Source of the DNA: Rhabdophis nuchalis
Taxonomy: Eukaryota > Chordata > Lepidosauria > Squamata > Natricidae
Assembly: GCA_039707465.1 (NCBI GenBank)
Contig: CM077644.1
Location: forward strand, 216,633,462 to 216,697,461
Direction: 5' to 3'
DNA length: 64,000 nt
A program made the position numbers and the translations under genes. Of this stretch, positions 1-10,231 are shown piece by piece; position 1 is the stretch's first letter; each line of letters opens with the position of its first letter. The notes beneath the pieces were generated by a model that saw nothing but the letters and a program-made list of their open reading frames with translations, did no database searches and was not told the origin of the DNA.

Positions 1-148
1 CTCTTACACCATGGGTGCCAGACCTGCAGCATCACATTGCCATCATGTGACATATCATGACATTTTCCCCTTTGCGTAGCTGGGCTGGGTGTGGCCTGAG
101 CATGACACATCCGGCCCACAGGCCGCCAGTTTGACACCCCTGTCTTAC
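1..148 (-). mobile_element. End of a hAT-like MITE, cut by window edge
   Basis: The segment ends at 148 in GTTTGACACCCCTG. This is the reverse complement of the CAGRGGTGTCAAACT terminus seen again at 30623, which is typical of non-autonomous hAT-like elements in amniotes. The other end lies outside the window, so no target-site duplication can be tested. No coding capacity is visible. Family assignment is by terminal motif only. Confidence 0.5.
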
Positions 149-299
149 CCACATGCTACATCCTAGGTGTGTGACCTTTAAACAGAACTTCTCTAGGTTA
201 CCACCCTACCCTACCTTACGTTTGTATACCTTAGGCCAACATATAATGATAAAGGGATGAGATAAACTACTCAGCTGAATAAGGATTTAAAGCTGGCTC

Positions 300-462
300 T
301 CCTAAATGTTGGATAGCCATTTGTCTGAAATGGTATAGGGTTTGCTGCCTAGGCAGGGAGTTGGACTAGATTTTATTTTATTTATCAAATTTATACCCCG
401 CACCTTCTCCTAAAAAGGACCCAGGGCGGCGAGGTCCTCCAAGGTCCTTTCCAACTCTGCTA
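300..462 (+). mobile_element. CR1-L3 ('Snake1'-like) LINE 3' end, split by a CR1/L2 fragment
   Basis: The sequence from about 300 to 370 (ATTTGTCTGAAATGGTATAG, then GTTGGACTAGA) and from about 434 to 462 (CCTCCAAGGTCC, CCAACTCTG) matches the 3' end shared with copies at 12603, 13165, 25775 and 50455. Between the halves, 371-433 is a minus-strand CR1/L2 3' end (ATTTATACCCCGC, GGACCCAGGGCGGCG). The L3 end runs directly into the pentamer microsatellite that follows, as expected for this family, whose 3' tails seed microsatellites. Confidence 0.75.
371..433 (-). mobile_element. Very short CR1/L2-group LINE 3' end inside the L3 element
   Basis: About 60 bp contain only the A/T-rich tail and the terminal hairpin region of the CR1/L2 LINE, read on the minus strand. 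Extreme 5' truncation is usual for CR1 insertions. It interrupts an L3 3' end that resumes at 434, so it is the younger insertion. Confidence 0.7.
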
Positions 463-602
463 TTGTATTGTATTGTATTGTATTGTATTGTATTGTATTG
501 TATTGTATTGTATTGTATTGTATTGTATTGTATTGTATTGTATTGTATTGTATTGTATTGTATTGTATTGTATTGTATTGTATTGTATTGTATTGTATTG
601 TA
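461..602 (+). repeat. (TATTG)n pentamer microsatellite, about 28 units
   Basis: A nearly perfect run of the 5-bp unit TATTG follows the L3 LINE end without a break. It makes overlapping open frames that encode IQYNT repeats, which are not genes. The unit is a variant of the L3 3' tail, and the same junction is seen in short form at 13352-13372 and, inverted, at 23064-23090. Confidence 0.95.
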
Positions 603-789
603 AATCTTAGTGTCACATCTTAACCACAATGCCACACTGGCTCTAAGTATTTTGACCAGCAAAAGTCAAGATTTAAAATTTGGAAGTTATTTCTGATTTT
701 AGGATTCCAGCCTTCACACAGCCTCTTGAATCTCATGAAATTTAATTCTGACAAGAATGAACAGAACTATCCTGTTTCAGTCCACGTTC

Positions 790-1330
790 ACAGCATGTAC
801 AGGGGTTTTAAGTACTTTATTGATAGCCCAAGTCCTTAATGTTAATTCCCAGATCCCCATTCACATCCAATGTAAACTCCTATTGAGTCCAATACTGTTC
901 AGTCAGGACACAAGTTTACTGAATCCAAAAGCAAAGGCAAAAGTCCATAAAGTCCACAGTTCAAGTCCAATCTGAAGTCCAAGGTAGGAGTCCAAAATCC
1001 ACAAACAAATCCAAGGTCCAAATACACGATCAAGTGCAGCACAATCCAGAGTTGAGGAAACCAGAGTGATGAAGGTGAAGCATGTACACAGCAGGAGAAT
1101 GGGTGGCTGCTCCACTTGTCCACCTAAATAGGTGCTCACTGGCGTAGCTCATAAGGAGGGGTTAGGCTGCCTCCTCATTGAGTAGCCTCACTGATCTCCA
1201 TTGAGCCTGTCTCCGTTCCACCCTGCGTATCTGCAGATCCGAGGCAGGAGGCAATTCCTCCTCATCCTCGCTGGCCAGGTGTAGCTGTGCACCTTCTCGT
1301 CCCTGCATTTCCAGTGGGACCTCTAAACTC
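790..1330 (-). mobile_element. Possible LTR-like or retroelement 3' segment (uncertain)
   Basis: Read on the minus strand, a GC-richer block (about 1140-1330) encodes a short acidic open stretch and is followed by a less structured region containing AATAAA at 816-821. Acidic text followed by a polyadenylation signal resembles the end of a retroelement. A similar style of sequence occurs at 59215-59650. I cannot define termini or a target duplication, and it could be unrelated unique DNA. Confidence 0.25.
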
Positions 1331-1605
1331 TTTGGCTAGAGTTGCACCTCTCTTTTTTCTTTTTTAGCTGGGTATTCATTTTGTCATTCCTCCAATGATC
1401 CCTCCAATATGTCTGGCCTCTTACTCCTGAATCAAGGCCCTTAGCAACTTCCCCACATTTGTTCCTCCCCCCCCCCCCACTTTCCTCATCCAAGCTGGCA
1501 TCTGGAGAAGCCATCATAGGAACATTCTGAATTGTACCTCTAAATACCTGCTTCATCAGTGATCAAAAGTTCCTTCTGGGAGAGGGGGCGGTCTAGAAGT
1601 CCAAT

Positions 1606-1606
1606 A

Positions 1607-1683
<77 letters not shown>
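1606..1683 (+). repeat. (AAT)n microsatellite
   Basis: About 26 units of AAT/ATA in a nearly perfect run follow the unrelated sequence at 1560-1605. No LINE hairpin precedes it, so an origin from a LINE tail is not supported here. Confidence 0.95.
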
Positions 1684-1686
<3 letters not shown>

Positions 1687-2195
1687 GCACTTGTTTTTTT
1701 TTATTTTTCAGAGAGTTTTAAGCGAATAGTCAGGATGCAACTGAGATTTTCCATGTGGAAAGCAGCTAAAATATCTTGCTCATTTTCTAAAAGTTCATAC
1801 TGAGGTAGATCTCGTCACCTCTGTAGCCACCTTCCAGCATATTATAATTATTGTGAGATAGAAATTCCAATGTGAGAACATTCTAGTGCATTATTACATA
1901 TTATGAGAGACAAATCACATGACTGTAAATCTAAATGCATCAAATGATTGGAATTCTCTTTGGAAATCAATCTATTGTCCCATTATATGAAGTTTATTTA
2001 AATTTATTTTATTTTTATTTATTTAAATTTATACCCCGCCCTTCTCCACAGAGGACCCAGGGCGGCGCACAGGAAATTTAAAAAGCATACAAAATACAAT
2101 AAATATAATTTAAAAAACTATTAAATAATCCTATCCTGCGCTAAAACCAAATTTTAAAACCCAATTTAAAACTACCTAAAAGTCCCCATGGGAGG

Positions 2196-4223
2196 TTAGG
2201 CTGGGCCGGCTTGTTGAAACAAATATGTCTTAAGACATTGGCGGAGAAGGCGGAGGTCGGTAATGGTACGTAGTTCAGGGGGTAGGTCATTCCAAAGGGC
2301 TGGACCCGCCACAGATAAGGCTCTTCTCCTGGGTGTCGCCAGTCGGCATTGTCCGGCCGACGGCACCCTGAGGAGGCCCTCTCTGTGGGAGCGTATCGGT
2401 CTAAGGGATGTATGGGGCAGTAGGCGGTCTCGCATATAACTAGGCCCCGAGCCATGGAGCGCTTTAAAGATGGTCGTCAAAACCTTGAAGCACACCCGAA
2501 AGGCCACAGGAAGCCAATGCAGCTCGCGCAGGATCGTTGTTATGTGGGAGCATCTAGTGGCTCCCATAATCACCCGCGCGGCTGCGTTTTGGACTAGCTG
2601 TAGCCTTCGAGTGCACCTCAAGGGAAGCCCCATGTAGAGAGCATTACAGTAGTCGAGTCGGGACGTCACGAGAGCTTGAGTGACTGTGCAAAGTGCAGCC
2701 CGGTCCAGTAAGGGGCGCAATTGGCGCATCAGGCGTACCTGATGAAACGCCCCCCTGGCCACGGCCGCCACATGGTCCTCCATGGACAGCCGGGAATCCA
2801 GGAGGACACCCAAATTGCGCGCCCTCTCCATGGGGGCCAGTGTTTTGCCCCCAATGGCCAGAGTTGGAGTAATCTGGCTGAACCGGGGTGCCGGAAACCA
2901 CAGCCACTCTGTCTTGGCAGGGTTGAGCTTGAGTTTGTTACCACCCATCCAGATCCGTACGGCTTCCAAACACCGGGACAGCACTTCGGCGGCATCGTTG
3001 GGGTGGTTTGGGGTGGATATGTACAGCTGGGTGTCATCAGCGTACAGATGGTACTCCACCCCAAAACCACGGATGATCTCACCCAGCGGCCTCATATATG
3101 TGTTGAAAAGGAGGGGCGAGAGGACCGACCCCTGAGGAACCCCACATAAGAGAGGCCTCGAGGTCGACCTCTGCCCTCCCGTCAACACATATTGCGACCG
3201 ACCAGAGAGGTAGGATGAGAACCACCACAGAACGGTGCCTCCCAGCCCCAACCCCCCCAGTCGGTGCAATAGGATACCATGGTCGATGGTATCAAAAGCC
3301 GCCGAGAGGTCTAATAGGACTAGGATAGAGGAATAACCTCTATCCCGCGCCCTCCAGAGATCATCAACCAACGCGACCAATGCCGTCTCGGTGCTGTGAC
3401 CGGGTCGGAAGCCGGACTGGCACGGGTCTAGATAATCAACTTCCTCTAGGTGTCGCGGAAACTGTTGGGCTACCACACTCTCGACAACCTTCACCAAAAA
3501 GTGAAGGTTGGAGACCGGACAATAGTTCTCTAATAATGCTGGGTCCAGGGACGGCTTCTTGAGGAGGGGCCTCACTACCGCCTCTTTCAAGACGGCAGGT
3601 AAGGACCCCTCACTCAAAGATGTGTTGACAATGCCCTGGAGCCAGCCTCGTGTCGTCTCCCAGGATGCCAGTACAAGCCAGGAGGGACATGGGTCCAATA
3701 AACATGTGGTCGCCCTAAGTTTCCTTGACAACCTGTCCATATCCTCGGTGGTAACAAAGTCAAACTCCTCCCAAGAAGGAGCCTCAAGACTAGTCTCGGA
3801 CAGTCCCACAGGACCACTGTCGATGGAGGGTAGCTCATTCCGAATCCGAGTGATTTTCTCCTGCAGATAAATCCCAAATTCCTCTGCTCGCCCTTGCAAA
3901 GGGGCTTCCCGCGGCCTCTGATGAAGGAGGGAGCGGGTCACCCCAAACAGGGCGGCAGGGCGGTTATCTGCGGATGCAATAAGGGTGGCACAATACTCAC
4001 GCTTGGCCACCCTTATCGCCACTAAGTAAGCCCTAATATGGGTTCTCACTAGTGTTCGGTCGGCTTCGGAGCGAGAGGATCTCCATCTGCTCTCTAGGTG
4101 TCTCTTGCGGCGCTTCATCCCCCGAAGCTCCTCAGTAAACGAGGGAGCCTGGGTGATTCGTCGCTGCAAGAGAGGCCGCAAGGGCGCGACTCGGTTCAGG
4201 CCCCTGCAGCCGCAGTTAACCAT
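2196..4223 (-). CDS. LINE ORF2 C-terminal part: reverse transcriptase, 675 aa
   Basis: The frame is open for 675 residues. Visible RT landmarks are FRPGHSTET (about 272-280), [12 protein letters not shown] (304-315), GVPQGSVLSPLLF (361-373) and the catalytic YADD (about 394-397). The C-terminal region has SRLDYCNALYMGLP and HWLPVAFRV, and ends with GPALWNDLPPELR. These motifs are typical of the CR1/L2 group. The product would make cDNA by target-primed reverse transcription on nicked DNA. The listed start is not a true start: the protein should begin in the endonuclease, and a single-base loss near 4197 relative to the 38-41 kb copy separates the two. The RT catalytic residues are preserved, so the copy may be fairly young. 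Confidence 0.9.
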   Translation of the reverse strand: MVNCGCRGLNRVAPLRPLLQRRITQAPSFTEELRGMKRRKRHLESRWRSSRSEADRTLVRTHIRAYLVAIRVAKREYCATLIASADNRPAALFGVTRSLLHQRPREAPLQGRAEEFGIYLQEKITRIRNELPSIDSGPVGLSETSLEAPSWEEFDFVTTEDMDRLSRKLRATTCLLDPCPSWLVLASWETTRGWLQGIVNTSLSEGSLPAVLKEAVVRPLLKKPSLDPALLENYCPVSNLHFLVKVVESVVAQQFPRHLEEVDYLDPCQSGFRPGHSTETALVALVDDLWRARDRGYSSILVLLDLSAAFDTIDHGILLHRLGGLGLGGTVLWWFSSYLSGRSQYVLTGGQRSTSRPLLCGVPQGSVLSPLLFNTYMRPLGEIIRGFGVEYHLYADDTQLYISTPNHPNDAAEVLSRCLEAVRIWMGGNKLKLNPAKTEWLWFPAPRFSQITPTLAIGGKTLAPMERARNLGVLLDSRLSMEDHVAAVARGAFHQVRLMRQLRPLLDRAALCTVTQALVTSRLDYCNALYMGLPLRCTRRLQLVQNAAARVIMGATRCSHITTILRELHWLPVAFRVCFKVLTTIFKALHGSGPSYMRDRLLPHTSLRPIRSHREGLLRVPSAGQCRLATPRRRALSVAGPALWNDLPPELRTITDLRLLRQCLKTYLFQQAGPA

Positions 4224-4828
4224 GCGGCCACTAGGTCCTCAGTCGAGTCGCGAGGCAGGGTCACAGGAATTGGCCCAAGCTCCCTCTGGAACCTTTCCGG
4301 GTCCATTAGAAGCCTGGGGCGGAACCATATAGGAGTATCCGGTTCCGCCTCCCCGCGGTGAGGTGAAGCGATTGGAAAGTCCAGCCGAAGGAGAGCGTGA
4401 TCTGTCCATGACAAGGGAGTGATGGCTAAATCCCCTATTCCCAAATCACGACTCCACTGTCCCGAGACAAAGATCAAATCCAGTGTGTTTCCCCCCTCGT
4501 GAGTAGGGCCTAAAACTACCTGGGTCAGGTCCATGGCCGTCATGGAGGCCATGAACTCCCGAGCTGCTCCAGAGGCTTCGCCCGCCGACGGCAAGTTAAA
4601 GTCCCCCATGACTACTAGTCTGGGGGTCTCAACTGCCGCCTCGGCTATCACCTCTAGGAGCTCGGGCAGGGCTGTTGTTGCATAGCAAGGAGCCAGGTAT
4701 ACAACTAACATGCCCAACTGCCTCCCTAGGCCCCATCTCACGCAGAGAGATTCACACCCGGTTGTCTGAGGGACTGTGGTCTCCTTCGGCTCGAGACCTT
4801 CCTTAACCATAATCGCCACCCCCCCCAC
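4196..4828 (-). pseudogene. LINE ORF2 endonuclease part, truncated and frameshifted
   Basis: The 210-residue frame contains [10 protein letters not shown] and a SWTDHALLRLDF stretch. These correspond to the catalytic GDFN and xDH motifs of the exonuclease/endonuclease/phosphatase fold used by CR1/L2 LINEs to nick target DNA. The N-terminal catalytic motif (the ITETW region present in the 38-41 kb copy) is missing through 5' truncation. The frame overlaps the RT frame by 28 bases and stops soon after a one-base difference near 4197. The enzyme cannot be functional. Confidence 0.85.
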
Positions 4829-5054
4829 CCCTCCCTAGGGCCCTAGGCTGATGGAAGGTGCGGTAACCTGGTGGGCACAAGTCCACGAGGGGTAAACCCC
4901 CTTCGTGGCCCAACCAGGTTTGGGCCTTTTTCATCCATATGATTTATTCAATCTTTATCCAAGATTGCAAAAGACTATAACATGGATTATAAAGACATTA
5001 AAGAAATAATTCACAAATCCTTTTGTATGTTTTTTTCTTATTCCATTATTATTA

Positions 5055-5290
5055 TCATGTTTCCCTGAAAATAAGACAGGGTCTTATTTTCTTTTGACCG
5101 CTGAAATTAGCACTTGACCTTATTTTAGGGAAGGTCTTATTATTTTTGAGGTGCAGGAGGCGGCAAGCGTGGTCATCCCATGGCTGCTGCTGCATTGCAA
5201 TATTTTTGGGGAGGGCTTATTTTAGCACATGCGCTCAAAAGCCTGATTGGGCTTATTATCCAGGGAGGTCTTATTTTCAGGGAAACAGGA
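5055..5290. mobile_element. TIR-flanked MITE, TA-flanked type
   Basis: A 20-bp perfect inverted repeat, TGTTTCCCTGAAAATAAGAC, lies at 5058-5077 and 5268-5287. The interior is non-coding. A second copy at 19153-19600 is bounded by TA on both sides, which suggests a Tc1/mariner-type target. Superfamily assignment is inferred from that alone. Confidence 0.75.
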
Positions 5291-5299
5291 TATTACTAT

Positions 5300-5954
5300 T
5301 ACTACTATTATTTTTCTCTTGTTTTCCCTGGTATACAACTGTTTTTGAACATCGTGCCAATTTATTTCCTGTCATTCCCCATTATGGCCAGTTAGAATGA
5401 CTTGCTAAGTTGCTAAAGTAACTTCCTCTGTGTGCTTTGTCTCATTTATTGTAACATCCCAGCAGTCCCCAAAGAAAATATTAGTATTAAATATTAAGGA
5501 AACAGAACCTTAGTTCCTGTATGTAGCTCTATACTTGATTATGTATTTTTTTATCTCTTGATCGGTGGCTTTATTCCTAACTAAAATGAAGAAAAAACTT
5601 GCATAACATTTAATTTCTTTTTTAGCTTGTATTCCTACATTCATGAAGAATATAAATGAATAACATTCTTCCACACTGTAAATTATACATTTAAGTAAGG
5701 AAAATCCGATATCATCCTTTGTGAGTTGTATTCAATATTGGTATAAAAACTTCTTATTGGGGGCAGAATCCTATAATTCAGTGTCTTCTGAATTACAATT
5801 CCAGTAAAAAAATAATAAAGTAGATCTCACAAGTTTGAAATCTGCATATGATGTTATATGGTTTAATAGGTTATTTTCTGCCTATGCATTTTCTGAACTG
5901 TGTTAACCTAACTGCCAGCTTCTTACTTTTCCATCAGACCAATATACAATTGGT
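5300..5954. other. No gene recognised
   Basis: A/T-rich sequence with scattered stops in all frames. I see no repeat family, splice-bounded exon or conserved motif that I can support. Confidence 0.5.
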
Positions 5955-6025
5955 CTGGGTCGCCCTGGGTCCGTTTGGAGAAGGGCGGGGTATAAATTTA
6001 ATAAATAAATAAATAATAAAATAAT
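5955..6025 (+). mobile_element. CR1/L2 LINE 3' end, about 60 bp
   Basis: Contains only the terminal hairpin (CGCCCTGGGTCC, GGAGAAGGGCGG) followed by TATAAATTTAATAAATAAAT. It is a strongly 5'-truncated insertion in the plus orientation. Confidence 0.8.
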
Positions 6026-6985
6026 TGCTGATCTGTTTAACTAGACTGAACCTTACATGTATCATTCAAATGTTTATGGCTACTCAAGTTGCATCTCCAC
6101 TGTTAACATCAGCCCAGCTGTTTACCCTTCTATACTAAATAGTTTATTTTGCTTGAAAAATGGATTACCATAGTTTAAGATGAATATCTGGGCCTTTCTT
6201 TCTCCACAGAAAATGGTCTTCTTTCCTTTAAACACCATCTATTTAAATTGGATCTGATTCAGCTAATTGGGTTTCTTGCTTGGATGCTCCAACTTCTGGG
6301 GAAAGTTACTACAATATTCTTCTGTTTAAGGAATTACATTCACCAATTCAATAACACTGAAATATATAACAGCAAACCTGTACAAAGGCTTTTGAGGGAT
6401 TATGATAGGTCATAGGGATTAGGAAGAGATGGAAAAATTTCCCCTGATAAACGTTCTTCATTATTTATCTTAGGAGCCATATCTTTGTTCCTTTCACAGG
6501 AATAAGTAAAGCTGGTAAGGATGTGAAATATTTCATGGGAAGTTGTGTTAAAAATGGAATTATGCTCTCTTATCCATGCTTCCTTTCAAAATTAAAAAGC
6601 CACAATTGTTGGGATCTTTCCTAGTTGGAGATTTGCACAGCCCTTAAGGGCCTTTGTTGCCCTTTCCAGCATCTTTTTAGCTTTAAAATATCCTTTTATT
6701 TGGCTGTGATCAAAACTATGCACAATACAATTCCATCGCAAAGTTATATCAAAGCATTATTATATCAACAGTTTATTGGTGTTTTCTGTCTCACACTTGC
6801 TCTCTTCTGGTCAGGTGTTATTGAAAATCTGGCAAACTTTCTGTAGAGACTTCAAGCATTTATGAGCTTTTTGTAGCTTGTGCAAAATAGAGCAATCAGT
6901 TAACACATTTTTAAAGAGTATTTTCATCATCCACTGCCTAAAATTAATTAGAATGCTACAGCCCCTTATACATCAGAGCAAAGTT
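6026..6985. other. No gene recognised
   Basis: Unique A/T-rich DNA. Open frames at 6625-6846 and 6878-7108 have no recognisable domain, and the second runs into a LINE 3' end, so neither is called. Confidence 0.5.
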
Positions 6986-6986
6986 T

Positions 6987-7750
6987 ATATTATATTTATA
7001 TTTATTCAATTTATACCCCGCCCTTCTCCAAACGGACCCAGGGCGGCGCACAGGAAAATTAAAATACATACAAAACATCATATAAAATTTAAAAAACTAA
7101 TTCAATAGAACCTGTGCTAAAACCCGATTAAAATCCCCAAATTTAAAAACTATCTAAAAGTCAGTATAGGGGGCTACGCTAGGCCGGCTAGATGGAACAA
7201 ATGTGTCTTAAGACACTTGCGGAAGAGGCGGAGGTCAGAGATGGTGCGAAGTTCAGGGGGTAAGTCGTTCCAAAGGGCTGGACCTGCCACAGAGAAGGCT
7301 CTCCCCCTGGGTGTCGCCAGTCGGCATTGTCCTCTCTGTGGGAGCGTATTGGTCTGAGGGATGTATGGGGCAGGAGGCGGTCTCGCATATAACTAGGCCC
7401 CGAGCCATGGAGCGCTTTAAAGATGGTCGTCAGAACCTTGAAGCGCACCCGAAAGACCACAGGAAGCCAGTGCAGCTCGCGCAGGATAGGTGTTATGTGG
7501 GAGTGTCTAGGCGCTCCCGTAATCACCCGCGCGGCTGCATTCTGGACTAACTGCAGCTTTCGAGTGCACCTCAAGGGAAGCCCCATGTAGAGTAGTCGAG
7601 TCGAGAGGTCACGAGGGCCTGAGTGACTGTGCGAAGGGCAGCCCGGTCCAGTAAGGGCCGCAATTGGCGCATCAGGCGTACCTGATGGAAAGCCCCCCTG
7701 GCCACGGCCGCCACATGGTCCTCCATGGACAGCCGGGAATCCAGGAGCAC
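6987..7750 (-). mobile_element. CR1/L2 LINE 3' fragment with internal deletions
   Basis: The minus-strand copy contains the RT C-terminal end, 3' UTR, hairpin and tail at 6987-7030. Relative to the 2-kb copy it lacks a short piece near 7330 (in the sequence after CGGCATTGTCC) and one near 7590. Its 5' edge at about 7750 abuts a 27-bp direct duplication (7750-7800, unit CTTGGATGAGATACATATAT plus a few bases), which may reflect the insertion event. Confidence 0.85.
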
Positions 7751-7800
7751 TTGGATGAGATACATATATTGAGGTCTTGGATGAGATACATATATTGAAC

Positions 7801-9835
7801 ATATATGAAATGCTGTTTGTAGTGGTGTAAAATAAAGCCTCAGTTATTTTGATTGATCGGCGGCATGAAATAAAATTCCATGAATAGCATTGCTTTAAAG
7901 ACAGAGAGAAGAACTAGATTTCTATAGTTAACTACATATCAAATTCATCTTTCTAAATATGTTTTCTAAAGAAAGCATTGCTCTACGTAACATGTTCAGG
8001 CATTAGAGAGGAATTGTTCTATTGCATCTGAATAACAATCTTTCCGTGTATATTCTGAACACAGATTTTATAAAATGTGACACCAGGAGCCATGTTGCAA
8101 GACATCTATGATGCTCTTTCTTCAGTTTTCAATCTGAGGCGAGAAAGCATCTGTCACAGCAATGTATTCGGAAAAGCTCACTCATTATTTAAATTCTAAG
8201 AGATGTAATGTAATCTTGTTAATGTAGAAAAAAAACCTATCCCTCTGGTTTTAGTCCTCTGTTCTGCCTAGTAGGTCAATGCACATAAGATGGGGGAAGT
8301 CAATCAGCTTGAATCACAGCTAAACACAAGTGACATTTGCAAGAGTTAAGGCACAAGGAAGAAGGAATAGCTTTTCCCAAGAGTTTTAATTCAGCTCACT
8401 TTTCCTTTTCCCCCCCTGTTATGTGCAAACCATAGTATACAGAGTGGTACTACAAGGGTTCAAGGACTCTTGGTAAGATATACTCTTAGGTAGCTTGCAT
8501 ACAAACTGCTGGGCCTTCTTCACTTTCAAGCTTCTGCTCTTGCCCATTGTCCTTCCTGACACCAGGAGATGCATTTGCCCAACATGATCGGGCTAGCTAA
8601 AGGCCTTCTGCAACATGTTAAGTATAGCTAATTCGAACTTTCGGAATGTGGGAATCAGATTTACATATTGCACTAAATCAAGCATTGTGCTTATATTTTG
8701 CAGGAGGAAGACATCCTCAGACAAAGAAGTTGGCGGTCCATCTGCATCATCATCTCTACTCTCACTTCCCAGTTCCCATGAGAACACTGATGAAGATGAG
8801 GAGATGGAGGAAGAAGGGATTGTTTGGAGAGGGAGCTGATGTGGAGGAATGTAGTTTGGAGTGACCAGAGGGAGGGGCAAGGGCTCCTTCTTAGAGGTCG
8901 AAGGGAAAGTAGAGTACAGAATGTTTGTAGGGTAGAAAGAGTCTGAATGAGGACCCTTCCTAGCAAATTCCAAGAGTATAACTAGTAGTTATATGGATAG
9001 TTGCTTTAGTCTGGCAAGATTTTGTCTGCTGGTAAGCAACATTAAAAAAGTAACTTCACATGTTGTTCTTGATTCATTGAACCTGATATAGTTAACTAAT
9101 TAATAGGAATGCCAAGAAATGGGGCCTTCACACATTCAGAACATCAACCGCAGAAGGCTAACAGAGTTGGGGTCATTCTAAATTACAGAGGGAGAATATG
9201 TTCTACAGAGCAAAGAAGCCCTGTCTTTTAGTCCCTGCCAGATGACCGTCTTTGGCTGAAGGGATCTACAGCATGGCCAGCCGATGCTAGCCTACCGAAT
9301 GCCTTGCAATGTCGATTTTAAAAATAGATTCATTTATTTGGTGCTCCTCTGTTCCAATTTGATTGGTTTGTACTTGATGAAGCAAGAGTTCTTGTTTTCC
9401 CCTTTGCCAGAATCTCAGTGACATGGATTTGTAAAGGTCATGCTTGCATGATGCCTGCCCAGCCCTGGAGACATATATTAGAAATTGTGGTATTATTCTG
9501 TACATGACATAACAAGCTTTCAAAGTTCAAACCAACTACAGCAACAAGCATGCACAAATCATCTAGGAATAAAGCACTTGCCTACTTGAATTCCTCATCA
9601 GAAGCCCATGCAGAAAAGAAATAACCGTGTTTTCTCAGACTATTCAGATGCATGCTTTAACTGCTTTTTGATGATGTATTTTAATGGTATTTTAATGCAA
9701 TTGTGTTTTCATATTAGAAAGGATCATTTCACATTTTATCTTGTTGATGAAGTTGTTTCCTTAAATTATATTTTGGATATAAAGAAAACAAATAATATTC
9801 CCTATTTAAACCCCAAGCAGATTTTAAAATGCATA
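7801..9835. other. Mostly unique sequence; one weak exon-like stretch
   Basis: No repeat family recognised over most of the interval. An acidic, serine-rich open stretch follows an acceptor-like TTATATTTTGCAG at 8691-8703 (described separately). The rest shows no support for genes. Confidence 0.45.
8704..8839 (+). other. Exon-like acidic/serine-rich open stretch (unproven)
   Basis: Directly after a pyrimidine-rich run ending in CAG, the frame reads RKTSSDKEVGGPSASSSL, then an acidic ENTDEDEEMEEE stretch and a stop at 8837-8839. This composition is unlike random A/T-rich DNA. No donor site is needed if it is a terminal exon. It may equally be part of a dispersed repeat, because the segment near 59240 has a similar GAGGAGGTTGG context. 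I do not recognise a protein. Confidence 0.2.
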
Positions 9836-9837
9836 TT

Positions 9838-10231
9838 CAATTTGATTTTGATTTTATTTTATTTGATTTTTATACCGCGCCTATCTCCCCAAAGGGACTC
9901 AGGGCGGTGCACAGGAGGTTAAAAAGTGGAAATACAATACATAAGTAAAAGCAGACATATGATAAATAAGACTACGAACAATAAAATCTGTTTAAATTAA
10001 AGTGTCCTGTGCTAAAAATTCCCTAAAAATTACCCGCAAATTAAAATCAATTTAGAACAATTTAAAATTCAGTCTGTAGAGGTGCTTTCGGGGGCTAGGC
10101 TAGGCCGGCTAGATGAAAGAAATAGGTCTTCAAACGTTGGCGGAAGAGGTGGAGGTCCGTGGTGGTCCGGAGTTCGGGGGGCAGGTCATTCCAGAGGGCT
10201 GGGCCCGCCACAGAGAAGGCCCTTCCCCTGG
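9838..10231 (-). mobile_element. CR1/L2 LINE 3' fragment
   Basis: Minus-strand copy with tail at 9838-9870, hairpin region (GGGACTCAGGGCGGTGCACAGG) and 3' UTR. It stops at 10231 in CTTCCCCTGG, exactly where the hexamer microsatellite starts. The same 20 or so bases reappear inverted at about 10514-10533. Confidence 0.85.

Larger units (their letters stand above)
1995..4919 (-). mobile_element. CR1/L2-group LINE, 5'-truncated within the endonuclease
   Basis: A 2.9-kb non-LTR retrotransposon on the minus strand. From its 5' side (4919) it holds part of an apurinic-type endonuclease, a complete reverse transcriptase region, a roughly 170-bp 3' UTR, a hairpin (CGCCCTGGGTCC ... GGAGAAGGGCGG) and an A/T-rich tail near 1995-2040. 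Compared with the longer copy at 37893-41365 it stops at 4919, just inside the endonuclease N-terminal part. One frameshift lies near 4197; otherwise the RT frame is intact. No clear target-site duplication is visible, which is usual for CR1-like elements. Confidence 0.9.

Noticed and set aside
378..662. Open frames encoding IQYNT repeats
   Set aside because: Translation of the pentamer microsatellite; no gene.
2721..3149. Plus-strand frames inside the minus-strand LINE (also 3559-3870, 38657-39114, 40956-41141)
   Set aside because: Antisense shadows of the GC-rich LINE coding sequence; no known domain.
5180..5400. Small open frames across the TIR element
   Set aside because: No start context or domain; they cross the MITE boundary.
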